The position numbers and the translations under genes were made by a program. From an uncultured Acidobacteriia bacterium (GTDB lineage Bacteria; Acidobacteriota; Terriglobia; Bryobacterales; Bryobacteraceae), in assembly GCA_903907865.1 (NCBI GenBank), contig CAIVPR010000020.1, forward strand, positions 1-64,000: a DNA stretch of 64,000 nt, given 5' to 3'. The notes under the pieces were generated by a model. The model had not been told where the DNA came from and made no database searches. It saw only the letters and a list, made by a program, of their open reading frames with translations. This document shows, in pieces, positions 34,724 through 43,364 of this stretch (the stretch's first letter is position 1; every line of letters begins with the position of its first letter).

Positions 34724-35440
34724 GTGAGTCGTCCCCTTGCGGCGGGATTGTTCCTGCTGCTATGCGGCCCGATCTCCGGCCAGCAGCGCTTCGAGGTTGC
34801 CAGCATCCACTCCAGCAAGTTCAAATGCATGGGTCGGTGGGATTTCGAGGCGGCACACGGTGCGGTGAACGCCCAAAACGCGCCTATGCTGCGGATCATC
34901 AGCCGCGCCTACGGTTTGACGGACGACCGCGTTTCCGGCCCCTCGTGGCTCGATTCGCAATGCTACGACGTCAAGGCCAAGGCCCCCGGCGGCGCGTCGG
35001 AACGCGACTTGATGCCGATGCTGGTCGAACTGCTGAAGGATCGCTTCCATCTGGTGGCCCGGCGCGTGCCCGACCAACGGCCGTTTCTACGCCTCGTGAT
35101 CGACAGGAACGGCTCCAAGCTGATCGACTACGACCAAGCGCCCCCTTTGAATCCTACAGCCCAGGATGGGCGGCTCGTCTTCATGGCCCGCCACATGCCC
35201 GACCTTTGCGAACGGCTCGGGAAGGTGACGGGACGGCCTGTGGTCGACAAGACCGGGCTCACGAGGGACTACATGATCATGTTGTCCTATCTGCCACTCA
35301 CCGTGCCGGAGGGTGCGGACGGCACGTCGGACATCTTCACGGCGGTGCGCGATCAACTGGGCCTGCGTCTGGAACAGGAGCGAGGCATGGTGGAGATCGT
35401 CAAGGTCGACAGCATCCAGAAGGCACCGTCCCGCAACTAG
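34724..35440 (+). CDS. TIGR03435 (DUF3738) exported protein
   Basis: 238 residues from GTG 34724, right after the preceding stop. It has a signal peptide (AAGLFLLLCGPISGQ), then the family opening QRFEVASIHSSKFK, and further hallmarks MLRIISRAYGLTDDRVSGPS, LLKDRFHLVARRVPDQRPFL, VVDKTGLTRDYMIMLSY and a C-terminal QLGLRLEQERGMVEIVKVDS. This family is strongly expanded in Solibacter-like Acidobacteria and has no known function. The central region is shorter than in many members. Confidence 0.9.
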   Translation: MSRPLAAGLFLLLCGPISGQQRFEVASIHSSKFKCMGRWDFEAAHGAVNAQNAPMLRIISRAYGLTDDRVSGPSWLDSQCYDVKAKAPGGASERDLMPMLVELLKDRFHLVARRVPDQRPFLRLVIDRNGSKLIDYDQAPPLNPTAQDGRLVFMARHMPDLCERLGKVTGRPVVDKTGLTRDYMIMLSYLPLTVPEGADGTSDIFTAVRDQLGLRLEQERGMVEIVKVDSIQKAPSRN

Positions 35441-35856
35441 TCCTTCCCGCTGGCGCGCTTCCGTGCCGCGACCGCCCGTCCCAGCAGTGTCTTGAGCACG
35501 CCGGGATCCACGTCCGCCAACTTCTTGATGTACAGGCACCCCTTGCCGGTGGTGTGTTTGCCGAGACCCTCCAGCACGTCGGCGGACTCCTCCAAACGCA
35601 TCCCGTACAAGGTCAGCGCCGCCTTGCGCGGGGCTAGGCCGATCACGGGCATGTCTCCCTCGCGACCGCTCTCGTACTTGTAGTGGTAGCTGCCGAAGCC
35701 GATGATCGACGGCCCCCACATCTTCGGCTCTTCGCCTGAGGCCTCGCGCATCCAGTCGACAAGCGCGCGGACGTCGGTCCGGGCCCGCTCGTCCCCAACT
35801 GCGTCGATGAAATCGGCAACGCTCAACTCAGTTTGCTTGGTCTTGTTCTCCGGCAT
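35437..35856 (-). CDS. DUF1801/YdhG-like protein
   Basis: 139 residues matching the YdhG-like fold of DUF1801: VADFIDAVGDERARTDVRAL, MWGPSIIGFGSYHYKYESGR, IGLAPRKAALTLYG and GKGCLYIKKLADVD. Its biochemical role is unknown. It converges with the TIGR03435 gene (4-nt overlap of the ends) and its start overlaps the 3' end of the glycosyltransferase gene by 29 nt, implying co-transcription with it. Confidence 0.85.
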   Translation of the reverse strand: MPENKTKQTELSVADFIDAVGDERARTDVRALVDWMREASGEEPKMWGPSIIGFGSYHYKYESGREGDMPVIGLAPRKAALTLYGMRLEESADVLEGLGKHTTGKGCLYIKKLADVDPGVLKTLLGRAVAARKRASGKD

Positions 35857-36865
35857 CTGATTTCCTCTCCGTCAATCTCGGGGTCGGGGTGGCGCGGCGT
35901 GCTGGTCGGAACTGGATGCTGTGCGAATCCATCCAGTTCTCTGCGGCGTTGATGGCTTCGGCGAGGTTTCGGTCTGTAAGATCCTCGTCGAAATACCACG
36001 TGTCGGTGCGGGGGTCCACCAGGCAGTTGGCGATCATCCGCATGGTCGGCGTAACGTCCTCGGTCGGATGCAGGTGCTTGAAAACCAGCTTGTTTCGGAT
36101 GGTTTCCAGCAGGGCCTGGGCTTCCTTGTTTGCCTCGGCGGCGTTGGCAGCGGCGCTCGTGATCAGGGCCCCCCTTCGGGTCGGGCGGGACTCCACCTTC
36201 ACATGCAGCGCGCGGGGGGCGTCCGACACCACCAACTTGTGGCCATGGCGGCGGATCAGCGAACATGCCAGTTCCCGGTCTTCGGAGCCCCAGCCGAAGA
36301 ACATTTCGTTGTACATGGCGCCAGGACCGGACGCGATGCTGAAATTGGAACCGGACATCGCCATCCAAGGGCTCCGCGAACGAGACCAAGCCTCTTGCTG
36401 CTTATGCTCGGTGGGAAGGCCTTCGATGATGGAAACCTGTTCCGCTTGGACCCGCAGGGCCTCCAAGTCCAAGTTCTGGCGGTCGCTGCGGACGACGAGC
36501 CGTTCACGGGTTCCGACCAGCAGGATTTTCTCCCCGGACGCGTGTGCCGCGGCATGGGCCGAGAGGAAATTCGGGCGCACCACCATGTCGCCGTCGAGGA
36601 AGACCAGCAATTCGCCCCGCGCGATCCGGATGCCGTTGTTTCGGGATCGGGCCAGCCGATGTCCCGCGTCAGGCTGCCAAACGTACCGCATGTCCGTGGA
36701 ATAGCGCCAACTGGCCTCTTTGACGATGGTCAGGACGGTCGGGTCGGAGCCGTCGTCGACCACGATGAGCTCCCAGCGCCCGGGGTAGTCCTGCGAAGCC
36801 AGCGCCTCCAAGACCCAGCCGAGGGTGGCGGTGTGTTCATAGGTGGAAACAATCAGGCTGATCAT
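35828..36865 (-). CDS. Family 2 glycosyltransferase
   Basis: 345 residues from ATG 36865. The GT-A nucleotide-binding motif VVDDGSDPTV is near residue 35-40 and the DxD-type metal site LVFLDGDMVV near 88. GWGSEDRELACSLIRRHGHK is the acceptor-side motif of chondroitin-type and related GT2 enzymes. The C-terminal ~90 residues are an extra helical region. It probably transfers a sugar to a surface glycan; donor and acceptor are unknown. A run of nine C (minus strand, 36868-36876) ends 2 nt before the ATG, where a ribosome site would be, and an upstream in-frame extension reads through it. Confidence 0.85.
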   Translation of the reverse strand: MISLIVSTYEHTATLGWVLEALASQDYPGRWELIVVDDGSDPTVLTIVKEASWRYSTDMRYVWQPDAGHRLARSRNNGIRIARGELLVFLDGDMVVRPNFLSAHAAAHASGEKILLVGTRERLVVRSDRQNLDLEALRVQAEQVSIIEGLPTEHKQQEAWSRSRSPWMAMSGSNFSIASGPGAMYNEMFFGWGSEDRELACSLIRRHGHKLVVSDAPRALHVKVESRPTRRGALITSAAANAAEANKEAQALLETIRNKLVFKHLHPTEDVTPTMRMIANCLVDPRTDTWYFDEDLTDRNLAEAINAAENWMDSHSIQFRPARRATPTPRLTERKSDAGEQDQAN

Positions 36866-36867
36866 CT

Positions 36868-36876
36868 GGGGGGGGG
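36868..36876 (-). repeat. C9 homopolymer at the glycosyltransferase start
   Basis: Nine C in a row on the coding strand, separated from ATG 36865 by AG. Such tracts slip during replication; here length changes would alter initiation, or the frame of an extension starting near 36895. Confidence 0.9.
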
Positions 36877-36975
36877 CTAATAGACTCCGGGTCAACTAGA
36901 CCCAACTAGACGGGTCGGCGAGACTCACTAAACAATGATACAAGCGAGATGATGGAATACGGAGGGAGTTCAACC

Positions 36976-37932
36976 ATGCCATCGTTTTCGCCAGTCATCC
37001 TGAGAGGGTTTCCGTGCCGTGTACAGAAGGTGGAATCCATCGTCTATTCGTCGCGAGAAGGGCGGTCGTTGCTGGCCGACATCTATCTTCCCGAGGAGGA
37101 GCAACGGCCCTTGCCGGTGATCATCTGGCTCCACCCCGGCGGCTGGAAACTCGGAAACCGCCAACTGGGGCCGGATCTGGCCCGCTTCTTTGCCGAGGCC
37201 GGCTTCGCCATGGTGGCGGTCGACTACAGTCTGAGTGGTGTGGCCAAGTTCCCGACTGCGGTGGAGGATGTGAAGACCGCGGTGCGTTGGGTGCGGTCGG
37301 TGGCTGCGGAACGCGGTTTCGACCCCGACCGGATCGGGGTGTGGGGCGCGTCCGCTGGCGGACACTTGGCTGCGCTGGCGGCGTTGTCGGGGGAGGGCGC
37401 TTTCGAGGGGACCGAGTACCCGGGGTATGCCAGCGGGGTGAAGGCGGTCGCAGCGGGTTATCCGGTGGTGGACATGCTGCAGCTGGACGCCCACCGGGAT
37501 GCGATGCCGCCGTTGGATGTCGATCCTTCGGCCTTCATGCTGCCCGCGGCGGCGGACGCGGAGTCCTTCGAATCCCAGTTTCTGGGCGCGCCCATCCAGA
37601 CGGTGCCCGAGTTGGCACGGGCGGCCAACCCGGCCGAATACGTTCGGGAGGGGGCTCCGCCATTCCTCTTGCTGCACGGTACCGGCGACGGCGCCGTGCC
37701 GCACATGCAGTCGAAACTGCTGTTCGACGCACTGGCTGCGGCTGGCAACAACGCAACCCTGCACCTGATCGACGGGTTGGGCCACGGGTTCCTGAACAAG
37801 AACGATTGGGACCAGGGGATGGCGCGCGACGCCAAATTGTACGAAGCAAGGCCGGGGGAACCGGTCCGTGTCGTGCAAGGGCCGCCCGTCACCTTCGGAA
37901 CAATCGAATTGTTCTTCAAGAGGCACCTGTGA
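36976..37932 (+). CDS. Alpha/beta-hydrolase esterase (BD-FAE/HSL-like)
   Basis: 318 residues from ATG 36976, with GGAGGGAG at a proper distance. Oxyanion-hole HPGGW, nucleophile elbow GVWGASAGGH (Ser in G-x-S-x-G), acid in HGTGDGAVP and catalytic His in DGLGHGF form a complete triad. DYSLSGVAKFPTAVEDVKTA is the usual lid-side segment of the BD-FAE type esterases. No signal peptide is seen, so it is likely cytoplasmic; substrates are small acyl esters by family. It overlaps the next gene by GTGA. Confidence 0.88.
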   Translation: MPSFSPVILRGFPCRVQKVESIVYSSREGRSLLADIYLPEEEQRPLPVIIWLHPGGWKLGNRQLGPDLARFFAEAGFAMVAVDYSLSGVAKFPTAVEDVKTAVRWVRSVAAERGFDPDRIGVWGASAGGHLAALAALSGEGAFEGTEYPGYASGVKAVAAGYPVVDMLQLDAHRDAMPPLDVDPSAFMLPAAADAESFESQFLGAPIQTVPELARAANPAEYVREGAPPFLLLHGTGDGAVPHMQSKLLFDALAAAGNNATLHLIDGLGHGFLNKNDWDQGMARDAKLYEARPGEPVRVVQGPPVTFGTIELFFKRHL

Positions 37933-38579
37933 GGTGGTTGCTGCTGGCCGTGTTCGGCTGCGCTACCGCGATTGCCCAGCCGATGCCGAGCAATATCAGT
38001 CTGGCGGCGATCCGCACGGATGAGAAGGAACGCGACCAACGGGAGAAGATCCCGGATCTCGTGAAGGCGTTGGGGCTAAAGCCGGGGTCGGTGGTTGGCG
38101 ATCTAGGAACCGGGTACGGCTACTACGCGGCGCGTTTCGCAAAGATCGTCGGGCCGAAGGGCCGGGTCTATGCCGAGGAGATCGACAGGCCGCTGCTGGA
38201 CAAGGTGAGGCAGCGGATGAAGGCGGAGGGCGTCGGGAACGTCGAATACCTCCTGGGCACGCCCGACGACCCCGGATTCCCATCTGGACAACTGGATGCC
38301 GTCATAATCTCGGACGTCTACCATGAAATCGAGCACCCGGCCTCGGTGCTGGCGGCGGTCCGTCGGGCGCTGAAGCCTGGGGGTTTGCTGCTGGTTGTCG
38401 ACTACCTGAAACCGGAGGCGGGGACGAAGAGCCGGTCGGAGCAGGTCAAGGATCACAATATCGGGCCGGGCTTCGTGGAAGAGGAACTCGCAAAGGCCGG
38501 ATTCGCGGTGTTGGAACGCCGCGCCCCCTACTGCCCGGGTTACGACGGCATTCCGACCTACTACATACTCGCGCGGTGA
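37929..38579 (+). CDS. Class I SAM methyltransferase with a signal peptide
   Basis: 216 residues from GTG 37929, overlapping the preceding stop. The first ~17 residues (RWLLLAVFGCATAIAQ) are a clear signal peptide. The rest is a Rossmann methyltransferase: motif I VVGDLGTGYGYYAARF, acidic motif EEIDRPLLDKV, then AVIISDVYHEIEHPASVLAA and LKPGGLLLVVDYLKPE. A secreted SAM-dependent enzyme is odd since SAM is cytosolic; similar exported versions are nevertheless seen in Solibacter-like genomes and proteobacteria. The substrate is unknown. Confidence 0.82.
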   Translation: MRWLLLAVFGCATAIAQPMPSNISLAAIRTDEKERDQREKIPDLVKALGLKPGSVVGDLGTGYGYYAARFAKIVGPKGRVYAEEIDRPLLDKVRQRMKAEGVGNVEYLLGTPDDPGFPSGQLDAVIISDVYHEIEHPASVLAAVRRALKPGGLLLVVDYLKPEAGTKSRSEQVKDHNIGPGFVEEELAKAGFAVLERRAPYCPGYDGIPTYYILAR

Positions 38580-38586
38580 CCGAGAC

Positions 38587-39180
38587 CTACCGCAACGTCA
38601 AATTTCCGGCCAAGACCTTCGCCTTCAACCGGTACCGCCCGCCCGCATTCTCCTTGCGGAAATCGCGGAACAGCCCGTCCTTGGTGACCCCGAACGCGGG
38701 AGCCTTCAAATCCCCGGCCATGACCGACGCCTCGGCCACCCGGTAGCTCTCCGGCTTGCCCACCTCGACCACCAGATTCCCGGCCTTCAGTTCGATCTCC
38801 TTGTCGCCCTCGATGCCGGAGACTGTCAGGTTGCCCGCCGAGCACCGGACCAGCAAGCCCGTCGCGGTCGGCACTTCCACGCGGTAGTGGAAATGCTTCG
38901 CGCTGTCCGGGCCGCCATACACCCGCAGGTGCCCGGCAGCGAAGGCAATCCGCACGTCCCGCGTCTCGGCGTCGTTCCCGGAAGCGCAGGTCACCCGTAC
39001 GCCGGGCTTGGACGTTCCCACGACTTCCACGTCACCGGAGCGCAGGTCCATCGTCAACTGCGACCCCGGCGATACCGTAGCCTCGAACGGACGCCCGCAG
39101 GTGCCGGAATTCTGGGCAAGCATGTTCTGGGCAACCAGGGGCAGCGCTACCGCCAGAACCAAGAGAGGTTTCACAATCAC
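38587..39180 (-). CDS. DUF4097-like exported beta-strand protein
   Basis: 197 residues from GTG 39180. A signal peptide (MIVKPLLVLAVALPLVAQN) precedes a repetitive beta-helix-like body of alternating strands (DLRSGDVEVVGTSKPGVRVT, VRCSAGNLTVSGIEGDKEIE, LKAGNLVVEVGKPESYRV). This is the look of DUF4097 'putative adhesin' proteins. The role is unknown. It is likely surface or periplasmic and converges with the methyltransferase gene. Confidence 0.65.
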   Translation of the reverse strand: MIVKPLLVLAVALPLVAQNMLAQNSGTCGRPFEATVSPGSQLTMDLRSGDVEVVGTSKPGVRVTCASGNDAETRDVRIAFAAGHLRVYGGPDSAKHFHYRVEVPTATGLLVRCSAGNLTVSGIEGDKEIELKAGNLVVEVGKPESYRVAEASVMAGDLKAPAFGVTKDGLFRDFRKENAGGRYRLKAKVLAGNLTLR

Positions 39181-39231
39181 TGTTACGTTCCAATCCTTCC
39201 CCGCGTTCGCGGGACTATTTTCACCGCAGAC

Positions 39232-40104
39232 CTAATGCGTCATCGCATAGACAACGTAGTTGACCCCGACACGGATCGCCATCGACGCCGAGGCTTCCGG
39301 GTACGTCGGATCATCGGCATACTCCCAGGCATCCCCCAAGTCCGAGTTGTAGGAAATGGCGATCATCAACCGGCCCTTGTCGTCATAGATGCCCTGCCAG
39401 TGGGCCCCGCGCCCGCCGTCCTCGCAATTCTTGCAACCGGCCCGCACATGCGCCTGGCCTGGAACCTGGACCCGGTCCTTCATGTCGTAGACCGCGTGCA
39501 TGACTTGGTCGTCGTCCGGAATCTCGACCACGGGCCTGTCGGGAAACACCATTTTCATCGCTTCCAGGAAGATTTCGCGTTCGCCACGGCCGTGGAAGTC
39601 GTCCGCGACGAAGAATCCGCCGCGCAGCAGATATTCGCGCAGCCCGTCGCAAATGCGCTGCGACGGCCCCCACTCGCCGACCTGCACGGCATAGAGCCAC
39701 GGCAGGTCGAACTGTTCGTTTTCCTCGATGTTGACGGGTTGCTCCACCGAGCGCGTGTCGACCCGGGTCAGCCGCCGCATTGCCATGGCGAAATGACGGT
39801 CGGCGCGGGGGTAGTCTTGAGTCCAAAGGGACATCCCCAGCCGCCAGTCGCGCTGGTAACGGGGGTAGTAGCCGTCCACGCCCGGTCCGCCGCCCCCGAA
39901 CATCAGGCGGGCAAAGACGAATTCGCCGGGTACGCCGGCGTCCGACGGCGTTTCGAATTGGGAGTATTCGACTCCCGGGTATTGCCGGAAGGGCTTTTGC
40001 AAGGCGAACAGCGTGCTTATTCCGAGCGTGCAGAGAATGCACACTGCCGCAACAAGGACCCATTTGGATTTGGGAGTGGACACGTTTCCGCCTGAGACGA
40101 GCAT
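39232..40104 (-). CDS. DUF4159 protein with N-terminal anchor
   Basis: 290 residues with one N-terminal membrane segment (WVLVAAVCILCTLGISTLFA) and a DUF4159 domain: FVFARLMFGGGGPGVDG, YPRADRHFAMAMRRLTRVD, LREYLLRGGFFVADDFHG and DDDQVMHAVYDMKDRVQVPG. It ends in a putative membrane-side tail (MAIRVGVNYVVYAMTH). The fold is glutamine-amidotransferase-like by family; activity has not been shown. DUF4159 genes usually sit with MoxR-ATPase/DUF58 clusters, which are absent here. Confidence 0.82.
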   Translation of the reverse strand: MLVSGGNVSTPKSKWVLVAAVCILCTLGISTLFALQKPFRQYPGVEYSQFETPSDAGVPGEFVFARLMFGGGGPGVDGYYPRYQRDWRLGMSLWTQDYPRADRHFAMAMRRLTRVDTRSVEQPVNIEENEQFDLPWLYAVQVGEWGPSQRICDGLREYLLRGGFFVADDFHGRGEREIFLEAMKMVFPDRPVVEIPDDDQVMHAVYDMKDRVQVPGQAHVRAGCKNCEDGGRGAHWQGIYDDKGRLMIAISYNSDLGDAWEYADDPTYPEASASMAIRVGVNYVVYAMTH

Positions 40105-40125
40105 AACACCGGATAATGGAAGTCG

Positions 40126-41829
40126 TTGTCCAACGTCTACGCAATCCTACGAGCCTTCCTCCCGCTGCGCAACCCGGTCGGGTTTACGCTTGCCGACACG
40201 CTGGAACTTGGCCTGGCTTTGTTTTGTTTGGGGGCAATCCTGGGTCAGGGGCGGCTGCGGATTGCCTTGCACGGGTTATCGCAAAGGCCCCGGGTCTGCA
40301 TGTGCTTCTTGGCCGCGCTGCCGATCCTGCTGCGCTTGGCGCTGCTGCGGCACAACCCGGTCCCCGTGCCGCAGACATCGGACGATTTCTCGTTCCTGCT
40401 GCTCGGCGACACCCTCGCGCACTTCCGCTTGGCGAATCCGACCCACCCGATGCACCGGTTTTTCGAGTCGATTTTCGTCTTACAGGAACCGTCGTATAGC
40501 TCGATCTATCCGTTGGGGCAGGGAATCGTGCTGGGGCTGGGGCAACTCCTGGCCGGGGTGCCGTGGGCTGGAGTGGCGGCGTCGGTAGGTCTGTTCTGTT
40601 CGGCCTGTTTCTGGATGTTGAAAGGGTGGGTGCGTCCGCAATTGGCACTCTTGGGAGCACTGATGGCGGTGATGCTCTTCGGGCCACTCAACCAGTGGAT
40701 GAACAACTACTGGGGAGGTGCGGTGTCGGGGATCGCCGGGTGTCTGGTGTTCGGAGCCGTACCTCGGGTCTGGAGGACGGGCCGAGCCAGGGACGTCGCC
40801 GTCCTCGGAGCGGGTCTTGGCTTGCAGGCGTTGTCGCGTCCCTTCGAGGCTGTTCTGCTGGCGGTCTGCCTGTTGCCGGCGATCCTTTTCGTTCCCCGCG
40901 CGAGCCGCATGCGGTTGCTTGCCACGGCCCTGCTCGCCCTGTCCCCCGCAATGGGTTTGACTTTGCTCCACAACAAGGCCGTCACGGGCGAATGGGCGAC
41001 CCTGCCCTACATGCTCAGCCGCCACCAATACGGAGTCCCCGCGACCTTCACCTTCCAGCCGATGCCCCAACCGCACCGGGCGCTCACGGAGGAACAACAG
41101 ATGGACTACCAAGCCCAGAAGCAGGTTCACGACGGTCTTCCCAACAATCCGGCCGATTACTTTGCCCGGCTCGGCACCCGCTTCAAGTTCCTGCGCTTCT
41201 TCGTTTTTGCGCCGATGTATCTGGCGTTGCCGTTCTGTCTGCCCTTTATGAAACGCCCGAAGGCGGTCTGGCTGGCGGGATGCCTCGCCGTGTTTGCGCT
41301 GGGGACGAACTTCTATCCTTACTTCTACCCCCATTACGTCGCCGCCGTGTCGTGCCTTGTCCTGCTCGCGACGATGGTCGGCCTAGACCGGCTCGCGGCC
41401 CGTAACGGTGCAGCCGCCCGCCTGCTGGTGCTCCTGTGCGTGGCCCAATTCGGCTTCTGGTACGGAATCCGCCTGTTCGGCAACGACGACATCTTCATCG
41501 CGTCCGCACCCTACGAGAGCTGGAACTACGTCAATTTCGGCGACAGCGAGGGCCGGTCGGCGGTGGCGCGGAAACTGGAGGCCGCCGGGGGACGGAATCT
41601 GGTCTTCGTCCGCTACAGCCAGCGCCACCAGCTCCGCGAGTGGATCCAGAATGCCGCCGATATCGACCACGCGCCGACCGTCTGGGCCCTCGACTTGGGT
41701 GACACCGAAGACCGGCAACTCGTCGCCTACTACCCCGGTCGCAAGGTTTGGCTGCTGGAGCCCGACAGCGTTCCGCCCAGGCTCACACCGTTAGCCGCGC
41801 CCGTCGTAGAAGCTGGGTCGTCTCGATAA
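40126..41829 (+). CDS. Polytopic membrane protein (glycosyltransferase-like)
   Basis: 567 residues from TTG 40126. About ten hydrophobic helices lie between residues 20 and 440, with a large polar C-terminal domain (~125 residues). The layout and the QTSDDFSFLLLGDTLAHFRL and QPSYSSIYPLGQGIVLGL-like loops (acidic Asp pair after the first helices) resemble GT-C type lipid-linked sugar transferases, but no diagnostic motif makes it certain. GATAAT (40112-40117) lies 8 nt before the start. Its 3' end overlaps the convergent gene by 39 nt. Confidence 0.6.
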   Translation: MSNVYAILRAFLPLRNPVGFTLADTLELGLALFCLGAILGQGRLRIALHGLSQRPRVCMCFLAALPILLRLALLRHNPVPVPQTSDDFSFLLLGDTLAHFRLANPTHPMHRFFESIFVLQEPSYSSIYPLGQGIVLGLGQLLAGVPWAGVAASVGLFCSACFWMLKGWVRPQLALLGALMAVMLFGPLNQWMNNYWGGAVSGIAGCLVFGAVPRVWRTGRARDVAVLGAGLGLQALSRPFEAVLLAVCLLPAILFVPRASRMRLLATALLALSPAMGLTLLHNKAVTGEWATLPYMLSRHQYGVPATFTFQPMPQPHRALTEEQQMDYQAQKQVHDGLPNNPADYFARLGTRFKFLRFFVFAPMYLALPFCLPFMKRPKAVWLAGCLAVFALGTNFYPYFYPHYVAAVSCLVLLATMVGLDRLAARNGAAARLLVLLCVAQFGFWYGIRLFGNDDIFIASAPYESWNYVNFGDSEGRSAVARKLEAAGGRNLVFVRYSQRHQLREWIQNAADIDHAPTVWALDLGDTEDRQLVAYYPGRKVWLLEPDSVPPRLTPLAAPVVEAGSSR

Positions 41830-42225
41830 TGCGGGCCCGAGGTGCGCCACCAGTTCCACTCCGATGAACGCGACGCCTCCGAGCCACCACGCGGGAGGCT
41901 GCCGGAGCCGGAATCCGCTCAGCGCTTCCGCCGTTACCGTCATGCAGACCGCGAATCCCAGGCCTGCGACGAACCACACCGCCAGGCGCGCGAGGACTTG
42001 GGGCCCCCGCCCGTCGGGAATCTTGGGACGCAGCCAGTTCAGGAAGAAGATTTCCACACAATGTCCCCCGAGCGAGGGCCAGAGCGCAGCCAAGGTCGCC
42101 ATGGGCCACCGGTTCCAGCCACCGCCGGATGCCGCAAAAACCGTGCCCACCACAACCGCAATGGCGAGATTCCGCTTGAGGGTTTCGCCCAGAGGCTCGC
42201 TGAAGGGTTGCCATGGAGTCGCCAT
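41791..42225 (-). CDS. Membrane protein of unknown function, 144 aa
   Basis: About four membrane helices: NLAIAVVVGTVFAASGG, LAALWPSLGGHCVEIFFLNW, LARLAVWFVAGLGFAVCMTV and WLGGVAFIGVELVAHLG. No motif I recognise. It starts 6 nt after the cupin gene stops on the same strand, so the two are likely co-transcribed. The end overlaps the convergent polytopic protein gene. Confidence 0.6.
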   Translation of the reverse strand: MATPWQPFSEPLGETLKRNLAIAVVVGTVFAASGGGWNRWPMATLAALWPSLGGHCVEIFFLNWLRPKIPDGRGPQVLARLAVWFVAGLGFAVCMTVTAEALSGFRLRQPPAWWLGGVAFIGVELVAHLGPALSRRPSFYDGRG

Positions 42226-42231
42226 GACGAG

Positions 42232-42663
42232 TTACAACCCCTTGCCCAGCGCGATCACGAAGTACTCGGCGGGCTCGGTGCCGGTGTTCTTCCACTGATG
42301 CTCCACGTTGGACGCCATGTAGATCACGGACCCAGCGGTCAAGTGCACCGTCTTCCCGCCATATGTGGCGTCCAGAACGCCCTTGCGCAGCATCATCACC
42401 TCTTCATGCGAGTGGTGGTGCGGCGCGTGCGGTACCTGACCCGGACCCAGCTCCGTCATGTGCAGCTCGATCGGGTAGCCGGTGTGCGTCTGCCAATCGA
42501 AGACGGCTCGCGAGTGGTTCTGTCCGTTCGCCTTGACCGGCAGGTCCGGGTAGTCGAACGTCTTGGTCTCGAGCATCTTCTTGTCATCCGCGGCTTCGGC
42601 GGGTACCGAGGCCGCTGCGAGGGTGGTCAAGAGCATCGACAGGTCGCGGCGCGATAAGGACAT
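42232..42663 (-). CDS. Exported (Tat) cupin-domain protein
   Basis: 143 residues from ATG 42663, preceded by GGAGGAG. A twin-arginine signal (SLSRRDLSMLLTTLAAAS) leads to a single cupin barrel with metal ligands in VPHAPHHHSHEEVMMLRKG and the second motif AGSVIYMASNVEHQWKNTG. Such proteins bind a transition metal and act as small dioxygenases, isomerases or sensors. The substrate is unknown; Tat export suggests folding with cofactor before secretion. It is divergent from lepB. Confidence 0.82.
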   Translation of the reverse strand: MSLSRRDLSMLLTTLAAASVPAEAADDKKMLETKTFDYPDLPVKANGQNHSRAVFDWQTHTGYPIELHMTELGPGQVPHAPHHHSHEEVMMLRKGVLDATYGGKTVHLTAGSVIYMASNVEHQWKNTGTEPAEYFVIALGKGL

Positions 42664-42720
42664 TTTGGACGGATCTCCTCCCGAGAGTATATCGTTCCTG
42701 TCTGGCACATTGGAGACGAA

Positions 42721-42750
42721 TCGACAGTTTGCGCGTCCAACGGGTATAAT
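42721..42750 (+). promoter_or_regulatory. Promoter of the signal peptidase gene
   Basis: TCGACA (42721-42726, five of six consensus bases), an 18-bp spacer and TATAAT (42745-42750). The start codon at 42770 gives a leader of about 13 nt, with no strong Shine-Dalgarno. Confidence 0.6.
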
Positions 42751-42769
42751 CGTGTCACCAGCCCCGTCG

Positions 42770-43360
42770 ATGTCGCAAATCGAGCCACAGCCTGAACTCG
42801 CGCAACCTGAACTAGTGGTGGAGCCGTCGCCCCGGCCCGCCGCGCCGTTCGGAGTCATGTCCCTGTTGCGGGATGTTTGCGTGTCGGTCGCCCTCGCGGC
42901 CGTGCTGATCGTGTTCATCTACCAGCCCGTCAAGGTGGAGGGCACCAGCATGATGCCCGGCCTCACCGACCAGGAACGCATCTTCATCAACAAGTACCAA
43001 TACAAGCTGGGGAAGGATTCCGTGGCCCGCGGCGACCTGGTGGTGTTTCATTTCCCGCTCGACCCCAGCCAGTCCTACATCAAGCGCGTGATCGGCATCC
43101 CCGGCGACTTGGTGGAGATCGACGAGGGCACGGTGATCGTCAATGGCGAAAGGCTGGATGAGCACTACCTGGCCGACGAATATCGCGACCACATGTCCCT
43201 CCGCCCGCGCCGCGTTCCCCCCGATAATTACTTCGTCCTCGGCGACCACCGCAATTCTTCCAACGACAGCCGTATGTGGGGGTTTGTGGACCGCCCTGCC
43301 ATTTACGGCAAGGCGGTCTTCGTTTACTGGCCGCTGGACAAGATGGGCCCGGTCCACTGA
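42770..43360 (+). CDS. lepB: Signal peptidase I
   Basis: 196 residues. One N-terminal membrane helix (VCVSVALAAVLIVFIYQPV) precedes box B with catalytic Ser60 (VEGTSMMPGL) and box D with catalytic Lys105 (YIKRVIGIPGD). Box E is LGDHRNSSNDSRMWGFV. The enzyme cleaves signal peptides from Sec and Tat substrates on the outer face of the inner membrane. The start is the ATG at 42770; a GTG at 42752 is too close to the TATAAT. It converges with the S9 peptidase gene (4 nt between stops). Confidence 0.96.
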   Translation: MSQIEPQPELAQPELVVEPSPRPAAPFGVMSLLRDVCVSVALAAVLIVFIYQPVKVEGTSMMPGLTDQERIFINKYQYKLGKDSVARGDLVVFHFPLDPSQSYIKRVIGIPGDLVEIDEGTVIVNGERLDEHYLADEYRDHMSLRPRRVPPDNYFVLGDHRNSSNDSRMWGFVDRPAIYGKAVFVYWPLDKMGPVH

Positions 43361-43364
43361 GGCA

